In this document: positions 1 to 5,956 of the stretch, one piece after another
How positions within the stretch are numbered: position 1 is the stretch's first letter
Layout of the letters: the number at the start of each line of letters is the position of its first letter
Virus record (IMG/VR): IMGVR_UViG_3300030520_000092
Span: 1 to 28,105 of that record
Strand: one strand, 5' to 3'
Source of the DNA: a virus
DNA: 28,105 nt
Notes under the pieces: model-generated
Databases searched by the model: none
Told to the model about the DNA's origin: nothing
The model's input: only the letters and a program-made list of their open reading frames with translations
Program-made: the position numbers and the translations under genes

Positions 1-584
1 TGTATCTCAAGCTCGAACGCGGTGAGGTTGACGCCATCAACAAGGCGTCATGGTCAAGCAAGGCCCGGCAATTCACCAGCGGCGCCGTCTACACGACGGA
101 TAGCCTTGGCAACCGGACCGATGTTTGGGAGGCCGTGCATACGGTCAAGCTCGACGCGCTTGCCGATATCATCGATGACGCGCAGGGTACGCCGATCCTG
201 GTGGGTTACAATTTCAAGCACGAACGGCAGCGACTACAGGCCCGTTTCAGGCACGCCGAGGTATTCGGACGGGGCAAGGTGTCAGACCGGTCCATCATCG
301 AGCGATGGAACGCCGGCAAGATTCCATTACTCCTGGTGCATCCGGCCAGTGCAGGGCATGGGCTTAACATCCAATTCGGCGGGCACATCCTGGTCTATCT
401 CTCAACGCCATGGAGCGGCGAGCACTATACGCAGCTCATCGGCCGGTTGCACCGCCAGGGCCAGCGGTCAACCGTGATCGTGCACCACATTCAGGCCCGC
501 GATACCGTTGACGCGTTGGTGCGTGCCAAGGTAGAGGGCAAGATTAAGACGCAGGATGATTTTAAAGCGGCGATGAAGCGTTAG
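1..584 (+). CDS. SNF2-like helicase, C-terminal part (5' end outside window)
   Basis: The reading frame is open from base 3 to a TAG stop at 582-584, so this is the last ~193 residues of a longer protein. It carries the second RecA-like lobe of a superfamily 2 helicase/translocase: a segment reading VLVGYNFKHE, then HPASAGHGLN (motif V region) and QLIGRLHRQGQ (motif VI with the arginine finger). This combination is typical of phage SNF2-family DEAD/H helicases, which act in phage DNA replication or recombination in the cytoplasm. The Walker A and DEAH motifs of the first lobe must lie upstream and cannot be checked. The gene converges on the minus-strand gene at 581-661 and their stop codons overlap, leaving no room for a separate terminator. 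Family is fairly certain; exact role is not. Confidence 0.85.
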   Translation, partial: YLKLERGEVDAINKASWSSKARQFTSGAVYTTDSLGNRTDVWEAVHTVKLDALADIIDDAQGTPILVGYNFKHERQRLQARFRHAEVFGRGKVSDRSIIERWNAGKIPLLLVHPASAGHGLNIQFGGHILVYLSTPWSGEHYTQLIGRLHRQGQRSTVIVHHIQARDTVDALVRAKVEGKIKTQDDFKAAMKR

Positions 585-661
585 TAAAACCACGCAGCGG
601 CCAGCAACGCCAGTCCGGCGCCGAGGAATAGACCACATATGAAGGATAGCTTGGCGTTCAT
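581..661 (-). CDS. 26-residue single-pass membrane peptide
   Basis: This tiny frame starts MNAKLSF and consists almost entirely of one hydrophobic stretch (ICGLFLGAGLALLAAAWF) after a short Lys-containing N-terminus, so it should be a single transmembrane helix with N-in topology. Its ATG overlaps the TGA of the zinc-ribbon gene (ATGA at 658-661). That is the coupling used between the other genes of this operon (1543 to 581), and it is the main reason to believe it is translated. Its stop overlaps the stop of the convergent helicase gene. Function is unknown; small phage membrane peptides can act in lysis control, inhibition of host membrane proteins or superinfection exclusion, but nothing here selects one. 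It could also be non-coding. Confidence 0.5.
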   Translation of the reverse strand: MNAKLSFICGLFLGAGLALLAAAWFY

Positions 662-843
662 TTCTTGAATCTTTCCGGCTTCATGAGGCCGACGAGTTGT
701 TGCGCGCAGATCTTGCAGCAATCCTTGATGACGACGCTCTCCCCTGCGGTTGCGAAGTCCAGGCCATGCAGCGACAGCTTGACGCGGTAGTGATTGCCCT
801 CGACGGATTCTCCGCAGCGGTCGCACGTGGCGGTTATGGTCAT
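658..843 (-). CDS. Small zinc-ribbon-like protein
   Basis: A 61-residue protein starting MTITATCDRCGE. It has CxxC at residues 7-10 and a second Cys cluster DCCKIC at residues 41-46, spaced as in a zinc ribbon that binds one Zn ion through two knuckles. Such small ribbons in phages usually bind DNA or host proteins. The ATG at 841-843 overlaps the TGA of the preceding 65-aa gene (ATGA), and its own stop overlaps the next ATG in the same way, so it is the third gene of a four-gene translationally coupled chain. Upstream in-frame codons to 978 belong to a shadow of the 65-aa gene and were excluded. Target unknown. Confidence 0.75.
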   Translation of the reverse strand: MTITATCDRCGESVEGNHYRVKLSLHGLDFATAGESVVIKDCCKICAQQLVGLMKPERFKK

Positions 844-1037
844 CGTGCGCTCCTGCGTCTGATGGTGGCGACGGCGTCGAGTTGTGCACGCATGGCGGCG
901 ATGTCGATACGCAGCCAGGCGGCATGGTCTGCCGCCGGCTCGCGCTTGAGATCGCGCTCCCGATCGGCGATGAGGCACGCGGTGTTGCAGATGAGGTCGC
1001 GCAACAGCGACTCGGGGATGGTGACGGTATCGGTCAT
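840..1037 (-). CDS. Hypothetical 65-aa helical protein
   Basis: A 65-residue protein beginning MTDTVTIPESLLRDLICNTACL. It is predicted by eye to be mostly helical and rich in Arg, Asp and Ala, with no recognisable motif or membrane segment. It overlaps the lipoprotein gene upstream by ATGA (1034-1037) and the zinc-ribbon gene downstream by ATGA (840-843), placing it second in a coupled operon. I do not recognise the family. Genes of this size and position are common in phage early regions, where many interact with host enzymes; that is context only. Confidence 0.7.
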   Translation of the reverse strand: MTDTVTIPESLLRDLICNTACLIADRERDLKREPAADHAAWLRIDIAAMRAQLDAVATIRRRSAR

Positions 1038-1543
1038 TTGAGAAAACCTTCGCGGCGTAGGCGCTCGTTTATTTCAGGATGGGTTAGGAAGAATGCGCCA
1101 TTAGGCATCAGGCAGAGCAGGTGCCAGTAGTGAGACGCGCCCGCACTGCCGAGTGCGAAGTCCTCCCGGTGCCCTTCCTCATGCAAAAGTTTGCACTGAT
1201 CGTCCAGCGTCAGGTGATGTGGATCGAAGCACCGAATTGCACAGATGGTGGCGCCATGCGGCTTCCAGACGGTGATGCCTTCAAGGTCCCAGTGCGCGCG
1301 ATCAGTATCGAACGTGTTCGGGTAGGGCTTGAAGCACCCGCCGCACTGGTCCGTGATGGAGAACATGCGGATCGGCACGTCCTGCCGGTGGCCGTGATTG
1401 AGCGCCCAGGCATCGAATGCCTGCGGGTCCATGGCGTAGGTGTGTGGTGACATTTCAACGGTTCCAGACTCGATTACGCGAGATGACGATTCACAGCCTG
1501 CGATGCATAGGACGATGATGGATAGGAGGATGACGCGGAGCAT
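1034..1543 (-). CDS. Putative phage lipoprotein with HExxH metallopeptidase-like motif
   Basis: A 169-residue protein. Residues 1-17 form a type II signal peptide: Arg3, a hydrophobic core, then lipobox I-A-G-Cys17, so the mature protein should be lipid-anchored with its domain in the periplasm. Residues 121-125 read HEEGH, an HExxH zinc-binding/catalytic motif preceded by an amphipathic helix (LTLDDQCKLL), as in gluzincin or metzincin peptidases. A third ligand is not obvious; H138, H141 or E158 are candidates. Cys67/Cys70 and further Cys residues suggest disulfides. The start has a good ribosome site (GAAGGA, 7 bases from ATG). It heads the coupled chain down to 581. Possible roles are peptidoglycan or protein cleavage at the envelope, or superinfection exclusion; none is established. 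Confidence 0.8.
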   Translation of the reverse strand: MLRVILLSIIVLCIAGCESSSRVIESGTVEMSPHTYAMDPQAFDAWALNHGHRQDVPIRMFSITDQCGGCFKPYPNTFDTDRAHWDLEGITVWKPHGATICAIRCFDPHHLTLDDQCKLLHEEGHREDFALGSAGASHYWHLLCLMPNGAFFLTHPEINERLRREGFLK

Positions 1544-1568
1544 ATGATATTCCTTCGTGCTATAAGAG

Positions 1569-2150
1569 TTATTTAAAAGGATTTTCCATCATCGTGCGCA
1601 AATGGTCAGCTTGCGCTTTTCTGGCCGCCGCCCACGCATCCCCCGCCGCCGCCCACGCAGCCCCCGCCGCCCCCGCCGCCGCCGCCGCCCGCACCGCCCA
1701 CTGCGCCGCCCGCGCCGCCGTCTCCGCCTCCGCCCCCGCCGCCCACTGCGCCGCCCACTGCGCCGCCCACTGCGCCGCCTCCGCCGCCCGCGCCGCCCGC
1801 GCCGCCGCCTGCGCCGCCGCCCGCGCCGCCGAATCTAATTCTTCGCGGGTTGCTTCGCCCCGCATGAATTTTTCAGTTATGACAATTGCGTTTCGGCTGC
1901 GTTCATCAGTAAGCAGATCCCACGTCGTGCGACCGTCTCCGAGCTGCGTGTTGCGAACGCACCAGCATGCCAACGCCACGGACACGTTCTGATCCGGCAT
2001 AACACCGTGTTCGCGCGAGGCCCATAGCATCCAATCGACGCGCGGGCAGGCGTCCCATGCCTCAGCCATGGTAGCGTAGCGCTTGGCGAATGTCTGGCCA
2101 TCGCTACACGCGCTACGATGGGAGGTAAGAAAGTCTGACGTGGTGAGCAT
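1569..2150 (-). CDS. Ala/Trp-rich helical protein of a family common in phages
   Basis: A 193-residue protein. The N-terminal third contains the segment YATMAEAWDACPRVDWMLW, followed by a Cys-containing helix and DERSRNAIVITEKF. The last ~85 residues are an extremely Ala-rich helical tract with Trp in short periods (AAQWAAQWAAQWAA). From memory, the ACPRxDWMLW segment plus Ala-rich tail marks a widespread family in phages and actinobacteria sometimes labelled putative immunity protein (Imm-5-like); this needs a profile search. Function is unknown. At DNA level the tail is a low-complexity GCC/GCG stretch (about 1620-1835) prone to slippage. The start is preceded by a hairpin leader (2174-2201) and a modest GAGAGAA ribosome site. 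The TAA stop lies 25 bases before the lipoprotein gene. Confidence 0.8.
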   Translation of the reverse strand: MLTTSDFLTSHRSACSDGQTFAKRYATMAEAWDACPRVDWMLWASREHGVMPDQNVSVALACWCVRNTQLGDGRTTWDLLTDERSRNAIVITEKFMRGEATREELDSAARAAAQAAARAARAAEAAQWAAQWAAQWAAGAEAETAARAAQWAVRAAAAAGAAGAAWAAAGDAWAAARKAQADHLRTMMENPFK

Positions 2151-2173
2151 GGTTGGTTCTCTCGACGCCTAAT

Positions 2174-2201
2174 CCCTCTGGTGCCACGACGGCACAGAGG
2201 G
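2174..2201 (-). promoter_or_regulatory. Leader hairpin upstream of the Ala/Trp-rich gene
   Basis: CCCTCT(G)GTGCC, a 5-base loop ACGAC, then GGCAC-AGAGGG forms an 11-bp stem with one bulged base. It lies about 24 bases before the start codon at 2150 in the transcribed direction and is not followed by a U run, so it is more likely a leader/translation-control or RNA-processing structure than a terminator. The stem is seen directly; the function is inference. Confidence 0.4.
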
Positions 2202-2228
2202 TGAGTTGAAGGCGGCAGGATTTGGAAA

Positions 2229-2244
2229 GAGCTTTTTAAAGCTC
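2229..2244 (-). terminator. Weak intrinsic terminator-like hairpin
   Basis: On the transcribed strand GAGCTT-TAAA-AAGCTC followed by TTTCC makes a 6-bp stem (up to 7 with a 2-base loop) and a short U tract, 37 bases after the stop of the 59-aa gene. The stem is AT-containing and the U tract is short, so termination would be partial. Confidence 0.4.
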
Positions 2245-2280
2245 GCAACGCATAGAGCCTCCGAGGGAGTGTCCAATAGG

Positions 2281-2460
2281 TTAGGCGGCTGTGCGCACCA
2301 TGGCCAGGATGCGATCGGTCAGCGCGGCGGCATTGGCTTCGAGTCGCGCCAGCTCTTGCTGCATGGAGAGGTTGGAGGGGTTGACCGCCACGGACGCGCG
2401 ACGGCTGGCGGCCAGTGCGAGGATGCGATTGCGGTTGGCTTCCATGGTGCTGAGGCTCAT
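2281..2460 (-). CDS. Hypothetical 59-aa protein
   Basis: A short gene translating as MSLSTMEANRNRILALAASR followed by RASVAVNPSN, LSMQQELARLEANAAALTDR and ILAMVRTAA, ending in TAA. The second half has heptad-like Leu/Ala spacing and should form an amphipathic or coiled-coil helix. Support for coding: a strong ribosome site (AAAAGGA, 6 bases before ATG), position in a row of same-strand genes, and a terminator-like hairpin after it. Function is unknown. A GC-rich inverted repeat (CCCCGC/GCGGGG at about 2484-2508) lies between it and the upstream 53-aa gene. Confidence 0.65.
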   Translation of the reverse strand: MSLSTMEANRNRILALAASRRASVAVNPSNLSMQQELARLEANAAALTDRILAMVRTAA

Positions 2461-2518
2461 ACAGTATCCTTTTCAATGCCGCAACCCCGCTGCACCTTTC
2501 GATGCGCGGGGCGGATGG

Positions 2519-2680
2519 CTATGTAAGATGCTTCCGACGATAGTCGGATAAGAATGCCGTGACTGACAGACCCATGATGGGGTCCGCATGTGCCTCAGCG
2601 AGGGAGAGCAGGGCGAAGAACCGGAGCGCCTGAATGTGACTCATTCCGGCAGGGCGATTGCGATAGCTGGTGATAAGCAT
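2519..2680 (-). CDS. Hypothetical 53-aa protein
   Basis: A 53-residue protein starting MLITSYRNRPAGMSHIQALR and ending SDYRRKHLT, basic at both ends with an Ala/Leu helical centre. The ATG at 2680 is chosen because GAAGGAAA lies 6 bases upstream; the longer in-frame start at 2719 has no ribosome site and runs into the promoter-like element. It is the first gene downstream of that element (2705-2747), so it likely begins a transcription unit. Family and function not recognised. Confidence 0.65.
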   Translation of the reverse strand: MLITSYRNRPAGMSHIQALRFFALLSLAEAHADPIMGLSVTAFLSDYRRKHLT

Positions 2681-2704
2681 GGCTGTTTCCTTCGGGGTAT
2701 GGCT

Positions 2705-2747
2705 ACATCCTAGGCACATGAATAGGAATGCAAGAGCTTATTTAAAT
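2705..2747 (-). promoter_or_regulatory. Conserved promoter-like element, copy 1
   Basis: Reading on the transcribed strand: an AT-rich box ATTTAAATAA, then CTTGCATTCCT, 12 variable bases, then AGGATGT. The same arrangement with identical spacing occurs at 6824-6866. TTGCAT resembles a -35 hexamer; the downstream box is a poor sigma70 -10. Because two intergenic sites share the blocks while the 12-base spacer differs, selection on a binding site is likely. It would drive the 53-aa gene and those below. Confidence 0.55.
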
Positions 2748-2774
2748 CCATATCTACGATTGGCGTAGCGGATG

Positions 2775-3404
2775 TCATATCAAATAGTCCTTCACGATAT
2801 CTCCCGCGATGTTGCGCAGTCCATCCAAGGTGCTGGCGAAGCACGCGCGATCCAAGGCCTTCATGCGGACGCCGGCCTCGCTCAGGTGGCTATAGGTGGT
2901 ATCCACGGGAGCGCCGAGCGCATCGCCATGCGTGCGCGTCAGGTGCACGACGCGACCGCCGCGCGCCCTGATCCAGTCGGCCTCGTTATCGAACCGCACG
3001 TCGGGGATGATGACGTGCACTGCTGGATCAGTCGGGAGCCGGCGCTCCATGGCGTACAGCCATATGTCGGGGTGGAACTTATTGCGGAAGCAATCGGTGC
3101 CGATGATTTGCAGGATGCGCCGGCCGGTGACGGCAGGGCCTTGCCTGGTACCGTTGCTGCAGGTGCGGAATTTGATGTCCCACCATTCGTCGATCGCCGC
3201 CTTGCTCTCCTGCGTCTCGTAGCGACTGCCGAACACAGCGGCAGCTACGTCGCGGATGGGATCGGCGAAAGACATGATGCGCATACAGGTATTCTCCCGG
3301 TAGGCCCGTCCTCTGCCATAACCCGCGCTCCGTAAGGCGTCAGCTATGTAATTCGCCAGCGTTGACTTGCCGCAACCGGCCTTGCCTGTGATTCCTACGA
3401 TCAT
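2775..3404 (-). CDS. Deoxynucleoside monophosphate kinase
   Basis: A 209-residue P-loop kinase that phosphorylates dNMPs to dNDPs, supplying precursors for phage DNA synthesis in the cytoplasm; the prototype is T4 gene 1. Walker A is GKAGCGKST (residues 7-15). The family-typical segments follow: SFADPIRDVAAAVFG (~45-60), RRILQIIGTDCFR (~95-107), a W-containing helix, and VIIPDVRFDNEADWIRARGG (~132-152) where the DVRFxNEA motif is diagnostic. Length fits the family. The ATG overlaps the TGA of the HNH gene (ATGA at 3401-3404), so translation is coupled. Downstream is a 94-base intergenic stretch with the promoter-like element. Confidence 0.9.
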   Translation of the reverse strand: MIVGITGKAGCGKSTLANYIADALRSAGYGRGRAYRENTCMRIMSFADPIRDVAAAVFGSRYETQESKAAIDEWWDIKFRTCSNGTRQGPAVTGRRILQIIGTDCFRNKFHPDIWLYAMERRLPTDPAVHVIIPDVRFDNEADWIRARGGRVVHLTRTHGDALGAPVDTTYSHLSEAGVRMKALDRACFASTLDGLRNIAGDIVKDYLI

Positions 3405-3844
3405 GCTAACTCCTGTATCAGTGCGTCAGCTCGCGCCGCGCGTTGGTTGTATTCGGTGTCACTCATCTTTAGAATTGAACGCTTACGTGCTGCGCGTCCG
3501 ACAATCGAAGCGACCCCTCGCGCGCATAGGTCGGACTGGTTGACTGAGGTGGATCCCAGCTTGAAGTTGTCGAGCCGGTTGTATGTCGAGTCGTTGTTGA
3601 TATGGCAGACGAGCACGCCTGTGCGTTGGCTTGCTGCGCCAAACACTTGGTATCCCGCCAACTGATGAACACGGACCTGGACATATTTCCCCTTATAGCG
3701 GATGGTGAACTTGTAATAGAGCGTGCGGCCAGTCGGAGTCAGGTGCAGCTTGCGCGGACCCTTGGGACCGACAACCCCACCCTCGGCGGTGACGCGATAC
3801 CCGCGACGGTAGGCGTACCGGATGATGGCTGCGCACCGGCTCAT
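3401..3844 (-). CDS. HNH endonuclease (HNH_3-like, homing type)
   Basis: A 147-residue protein starting MSRCAAIIRYAYRRGYRV. Residues 40-105 contain the nuclease fold: YKFTIRYKGKYVQVRVHQLAGYQVFG with H60, then VLVCHINNDSTYNRLDNFKL with H81, N83/84, N89 and N93, matching the HNH_3 pattern of phage homing endonucleases. The C-terminal ~45 residues are basic and may bind DNA. Such enzymes nick or cut double-stranded DNA and often behave as selfish elements. Here the start overlaps the upstream stop (TGATG at 3842-3846) and the stop overlaps the kinase start (ATGA), so it is neatly built into the operon rather than sitting as a raw insertion. The upstream in-frame extension to 4060 is a shadow of the neighbouring gene. 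Confidence 0.85.
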   Translation of the reverse strand: MSRCAAIIRYAYRRGYRVTAEGGVVGPKGPRKLHLTPTGRTLYYKFTIRYKGKYVQVRVHQLAGYQVFGAASQRTGVLVCHINNDSTYNRLDNFKLGSTSVNQSDLCARGVASIVGRAARKRSILKMSDTEYNQRAARADALIQELA

Positions 3845-4272
3845 CAGTTGACAGATGGTTGCATGCGCTCGGCGTCGCGAGGGATGGCGTACCAGGCTGG
3901 CCGCGCCACGCCGGGAGCCTCCGTGATGTAGAGAATCAACTCCATCACGTCTATCAGGCTGGTCAGCATGTCGTGTGTCTCGGGCAGCGAGAGCTGCGTA
4001 CCGATCTCGGCATGCGGCAGGGTGTCGATTACCTTGATAGCCAGGAACGCAGCGGTGCACTGGCCTTCCGCGATGTCGCGCAGCAAGCTTATGCGCTCCT
4101 CATCGTGCGGGATGTGTGCAAGGGCCAGCAGGAGGTTCGGCCGGATCTGCCTGGCGACCGGCAGAGGATCAGTAGTCCCGATGGCGCGCACGGCCGCGCG
4201 GGCATGCGATTGCCACGCGCGCGCATGTGCCACGACCGATGCTTCGTCGGTTCCGGGTAGTATGTATTTCAT
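3844..4272 (-). CDS. Hypothetical 142-aa protein
   Basis: A 142-residue protein starting MKYILPGTDEASVVAHARAW. It appears all-helical with several Leu/Ile-rich amphipathic helices (ISLLRDIAEG, DMLTSLIDVMELILYI) and no catalytic motif, signal or clear membrane span. The ATG overlaps the TGA of the Ala-rich gene (ATGA at 4269-4272) and its TGA overlaps the HNH start (TGATG), so it is coupled on both sides. Frames extending upstream to 4572 are Gly-rich mirror translations of the GCC repeat and were excluded. I do not recognise the family. Confidence 0.75.
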   Translation of the reverse strand: MKYILPGTDEASVVAHARAWQSHARAAVRAIGTTDPLPVARQIRPNLLLALAHIPHDEERISLLRDIAEGQCTAAFLAIKVIDTLPHAEIGTQLSLPETHDMLTSLIDVMELILYITEAPGVARPAWYAIPRDAERMQPSVN

Positions 4273-5021
4273 GCAGCCTCCATGAGTTCGATCATCTTGT
4301 CCGCCAGCGCTTCGTAATAGTTTTCTTTCGCCGCCCGCGCCTCCGCCTCCGCCGCCCACACCGCCGCCCGCGCCTCCGCCTCCGCCGCCCACACCGCCGC
4401 CCGCGCCTCCGCCTCCGTCGCCGTCGCCCACGCTGCCCACGCAGCCCACACCGCCGCCCGCGCCGCCGCCTCCGCCGCCGCCCGCGCCGCCGCCTCCGCC
4501 GCCGTCGCCGACGCCGTCGCCCACGCTGCCCACGCAGCCCGCACCTCCGCCTCCGCCTGCGCCGCATTCCACTCATAAAACGACGGTACGTCTCCAGCGA
4601 TCTTACGCTTATAAAGATTGCAGATATCGGTATTAGCTTTCTTCGCTGCGTCCGTTGTGTTGTACTGCGCAACGCTCTCGACAATCCAGAGCATGACCTT
4701 ATCGACAACGAGCGAGAGGACTGCGCCAGGCTTGGCCGCGCGCATGAATCGGCCAGGCAGGGCCATGGCATAGGCGTTGCTCGATCCTTCAAAGCATGCA
4801 TCTGCGATGCGCGCCAGCGCTTGCGGAATTCCTAGCTCCGTCTCGAACTTGGAATGGTCCTCGCCATGGATGCTGCAGCCTACGAGGCAGCCCTTACCTC
4901 CTTCCCAATAGAAGCCCTTGACGATCTGATCGAGCCGCCGGTGGCGATCGACACGCGCGACGTATTTCTTTTTGAGTGCGGCTTTGCCGTGGAAGGCGAG
5001 CATGGTTTTAGCAACTGGCAT
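4269..5021 (-). CDS. Ala-rich repeat protein with conserved phage N-terminal domain
   Basis: A 250-residue protein. The N-terminal ~115 residues include KTMLAFHGKAALKKKYVAR, then YWEGGKGCLVGCSIHG, EDHSKFETELGIPQALARI and a DACFEG..NA segment; from memory this block recurs in many unrelated phages and plasmids as a hypothetical protein, with the same habit of an Ala-rich tail. Residues ~150-240 are an Ala/Glu/Trp tract with 11-residue periodicity (AAVWAAEAEAR), likely a long helix or hendecad coiled coil. The start has an excellent ribosome site (AAAGGA, 7 bases upstream). It follows the methyltransferase by 24 bases. Biochemical role unknown. Confidence 0.8.
   Translation of the reverse strand: MPVAKTMLAFHGKAALKKKYVARVDRHRRLDQIVKGFYWEGGKGCLVGCSIHGEDHSKFETELGIPQALARIADACFEGSSNAYAMALPGRFMRAAKPGAVLSLVVDKVMLWIVESVAQYNTTDAAKKANTDICNLYKRKIAGDVPSFYEWNAAQAEAEVRAAWAAWATASATAAEAAARAAAEAAARAAVWAAWAAWATATEAEARAAVWAAEAEARAAVWAAEAEARAAKENYYEALADKMIELMEAA
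4331..4410 (-). repeat. 33-bp tandem repeat inside the Ala-rich gene
   Basis: A GC-rich unit encoding the 11-residue EAEARAAVWAA module is repeated in tandem at 33-bp period, with near-identical bases between copies and a decayed third copy, followed by further GCC-rich degenerate repeats to about 4560. The near identity at DNA level implies recent duplication or ongoing slippage that keeps frame. Confidence 0.7.
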
Positions 5022-5045
5022 GGGGTTATCCTTTGAAGTGATTGT

Positions 5046-5910
5046 TTAAATGGTGGCCATTACGGCTTTGATGACTTCCGCCGCGACGTGCGGTACGATG
5101 GCGTTGCCATAACCGCGCACCTGCCCCACGTCTCGGGGTAGCCCATAAGCCACCGGGAAAAGTCCGGGTTGAGTTGGGCGTTGCACGCCGTCCAAGCACG
5201 GGAGCCACGCAAGACGAGGCCAACCGCTTGCTCGTTGAGTGGACGGGAATTCCTGCGCATGGTTCGCACGCTGGCGCGACGGTCGCGCCAGTCCCGCGCC
5301 GCCGGGGTTGCCCAGCTTGCGAGCGCCACCTGTTGCGACAATGGCACGCCCCTGTCCCAGGGGCGTGCCGGCTTGACCCCGCGCCGCGCGTCCGTGACGG
5401 TTGGCGATACCCACGAACCAGAGCCGCTGACGGACATGCGGGGCTTTGACGCCCGCAGCGCATAGATCAACCGCCCCGCTGGCGTAGCCCGCGTCTTCCA
5501 GATCAGGGAGTACCAGATCGAGCCACGCAAGGCCGGGCTCGCTTGCAACCTGCTCACCAATGACGATTGGAGGGCGGCACTTGCGGATGAGGCCAGAGAA
5601 CACCGGCCAGAGGTGCCGTTCGTCTTTGACGCCTTTGCCTTTCCCCGCTTGGCTGAACGGCTGGCAGGGGCAGCTCCCCGTCCACACACACACACCGCGT
5701 ATCTTTCCATTGCGCAAGTCGGAGTGCGCAACTCCATCCGCCGATACCGGCGAAGAAATGACATTGCGTGTAGCCTTTGAGATCGCGCGGCGTGACATCC
5801 AGGATGCTCCTATCATCAACATCGCCTCGTGCGATGAGGTTGGCGGAAATGAGATTGCGGAGCCACTGCGCCGCAAAGGGGTCGTTCTCGTTGTAGTAGG
5901 CTCGGCTCAT
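5046..5910 (-). CDS. DNA (cytosine-5) methyltransferase, frame interrupted at a GT repeat
   Basis: Two overlapping frames together encode one Dcm-type enzyme that would methylate cytosine C5 using S-adenosylmethionine, normally to protect phage DNA from restriction. Frame one (start 5910, MSRAYYNEND, AGAGG ribosome site) carries SAM motif I HFFAGIGGW (residues 51-59) and then ends out of frame at 5554. Frame two, entered at the GT tract near 5683-5694, carries the catalytic loop GSCPCQPFS (Cys83 of the joined protein), motif VI IGEQV, motif VIII RQRLWFVG and motif X GYGNAIVP. One extra GT unit (or a -2 or +1 shift) would join them into a 288-residue protein, a normal size for a compact phage enzyme. 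As sequenced, translation gives a 118-aa inactive product. A sequencing error, decay, phase variation or programmed shifting all fit. Confidence 0.85.
5683..5694. repeat. (CA)6 / (GT)6 dinucleotide tract at the methyltransferase frame break
   Basis: Six perfect CA units on the plus strand followed by one more C. On the coding strand the tract reads CGG then TG six times then GAC. Seven units would give TGT GTG TGT GTG TGG ACG GGG AGC TGC, which places the catalytic PCQPFS motif in frame with motif I. The tract is therefore the natural site for slipped-strand switching or for a read error. Confidence 0.85.
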
Positions 5911-5956
5911 GCAGCCTCTATGACGCACCACACCAGTTCGTAGGGTCGTGGATCGG

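Noticed and set aside
4227-4835. Arg/Pro-rich frames over the GCC repeat
   Set aside because: Low-complexity mirror frames of the Ala-rich gene; no initiation site.
5554-5910. The first methyltransferase frame as an independent short gene
   Set aside because: Its last ~45 residues after the GT tract are an out-of-frame translation of the catalytic region, so it is a truncated product of one gene.
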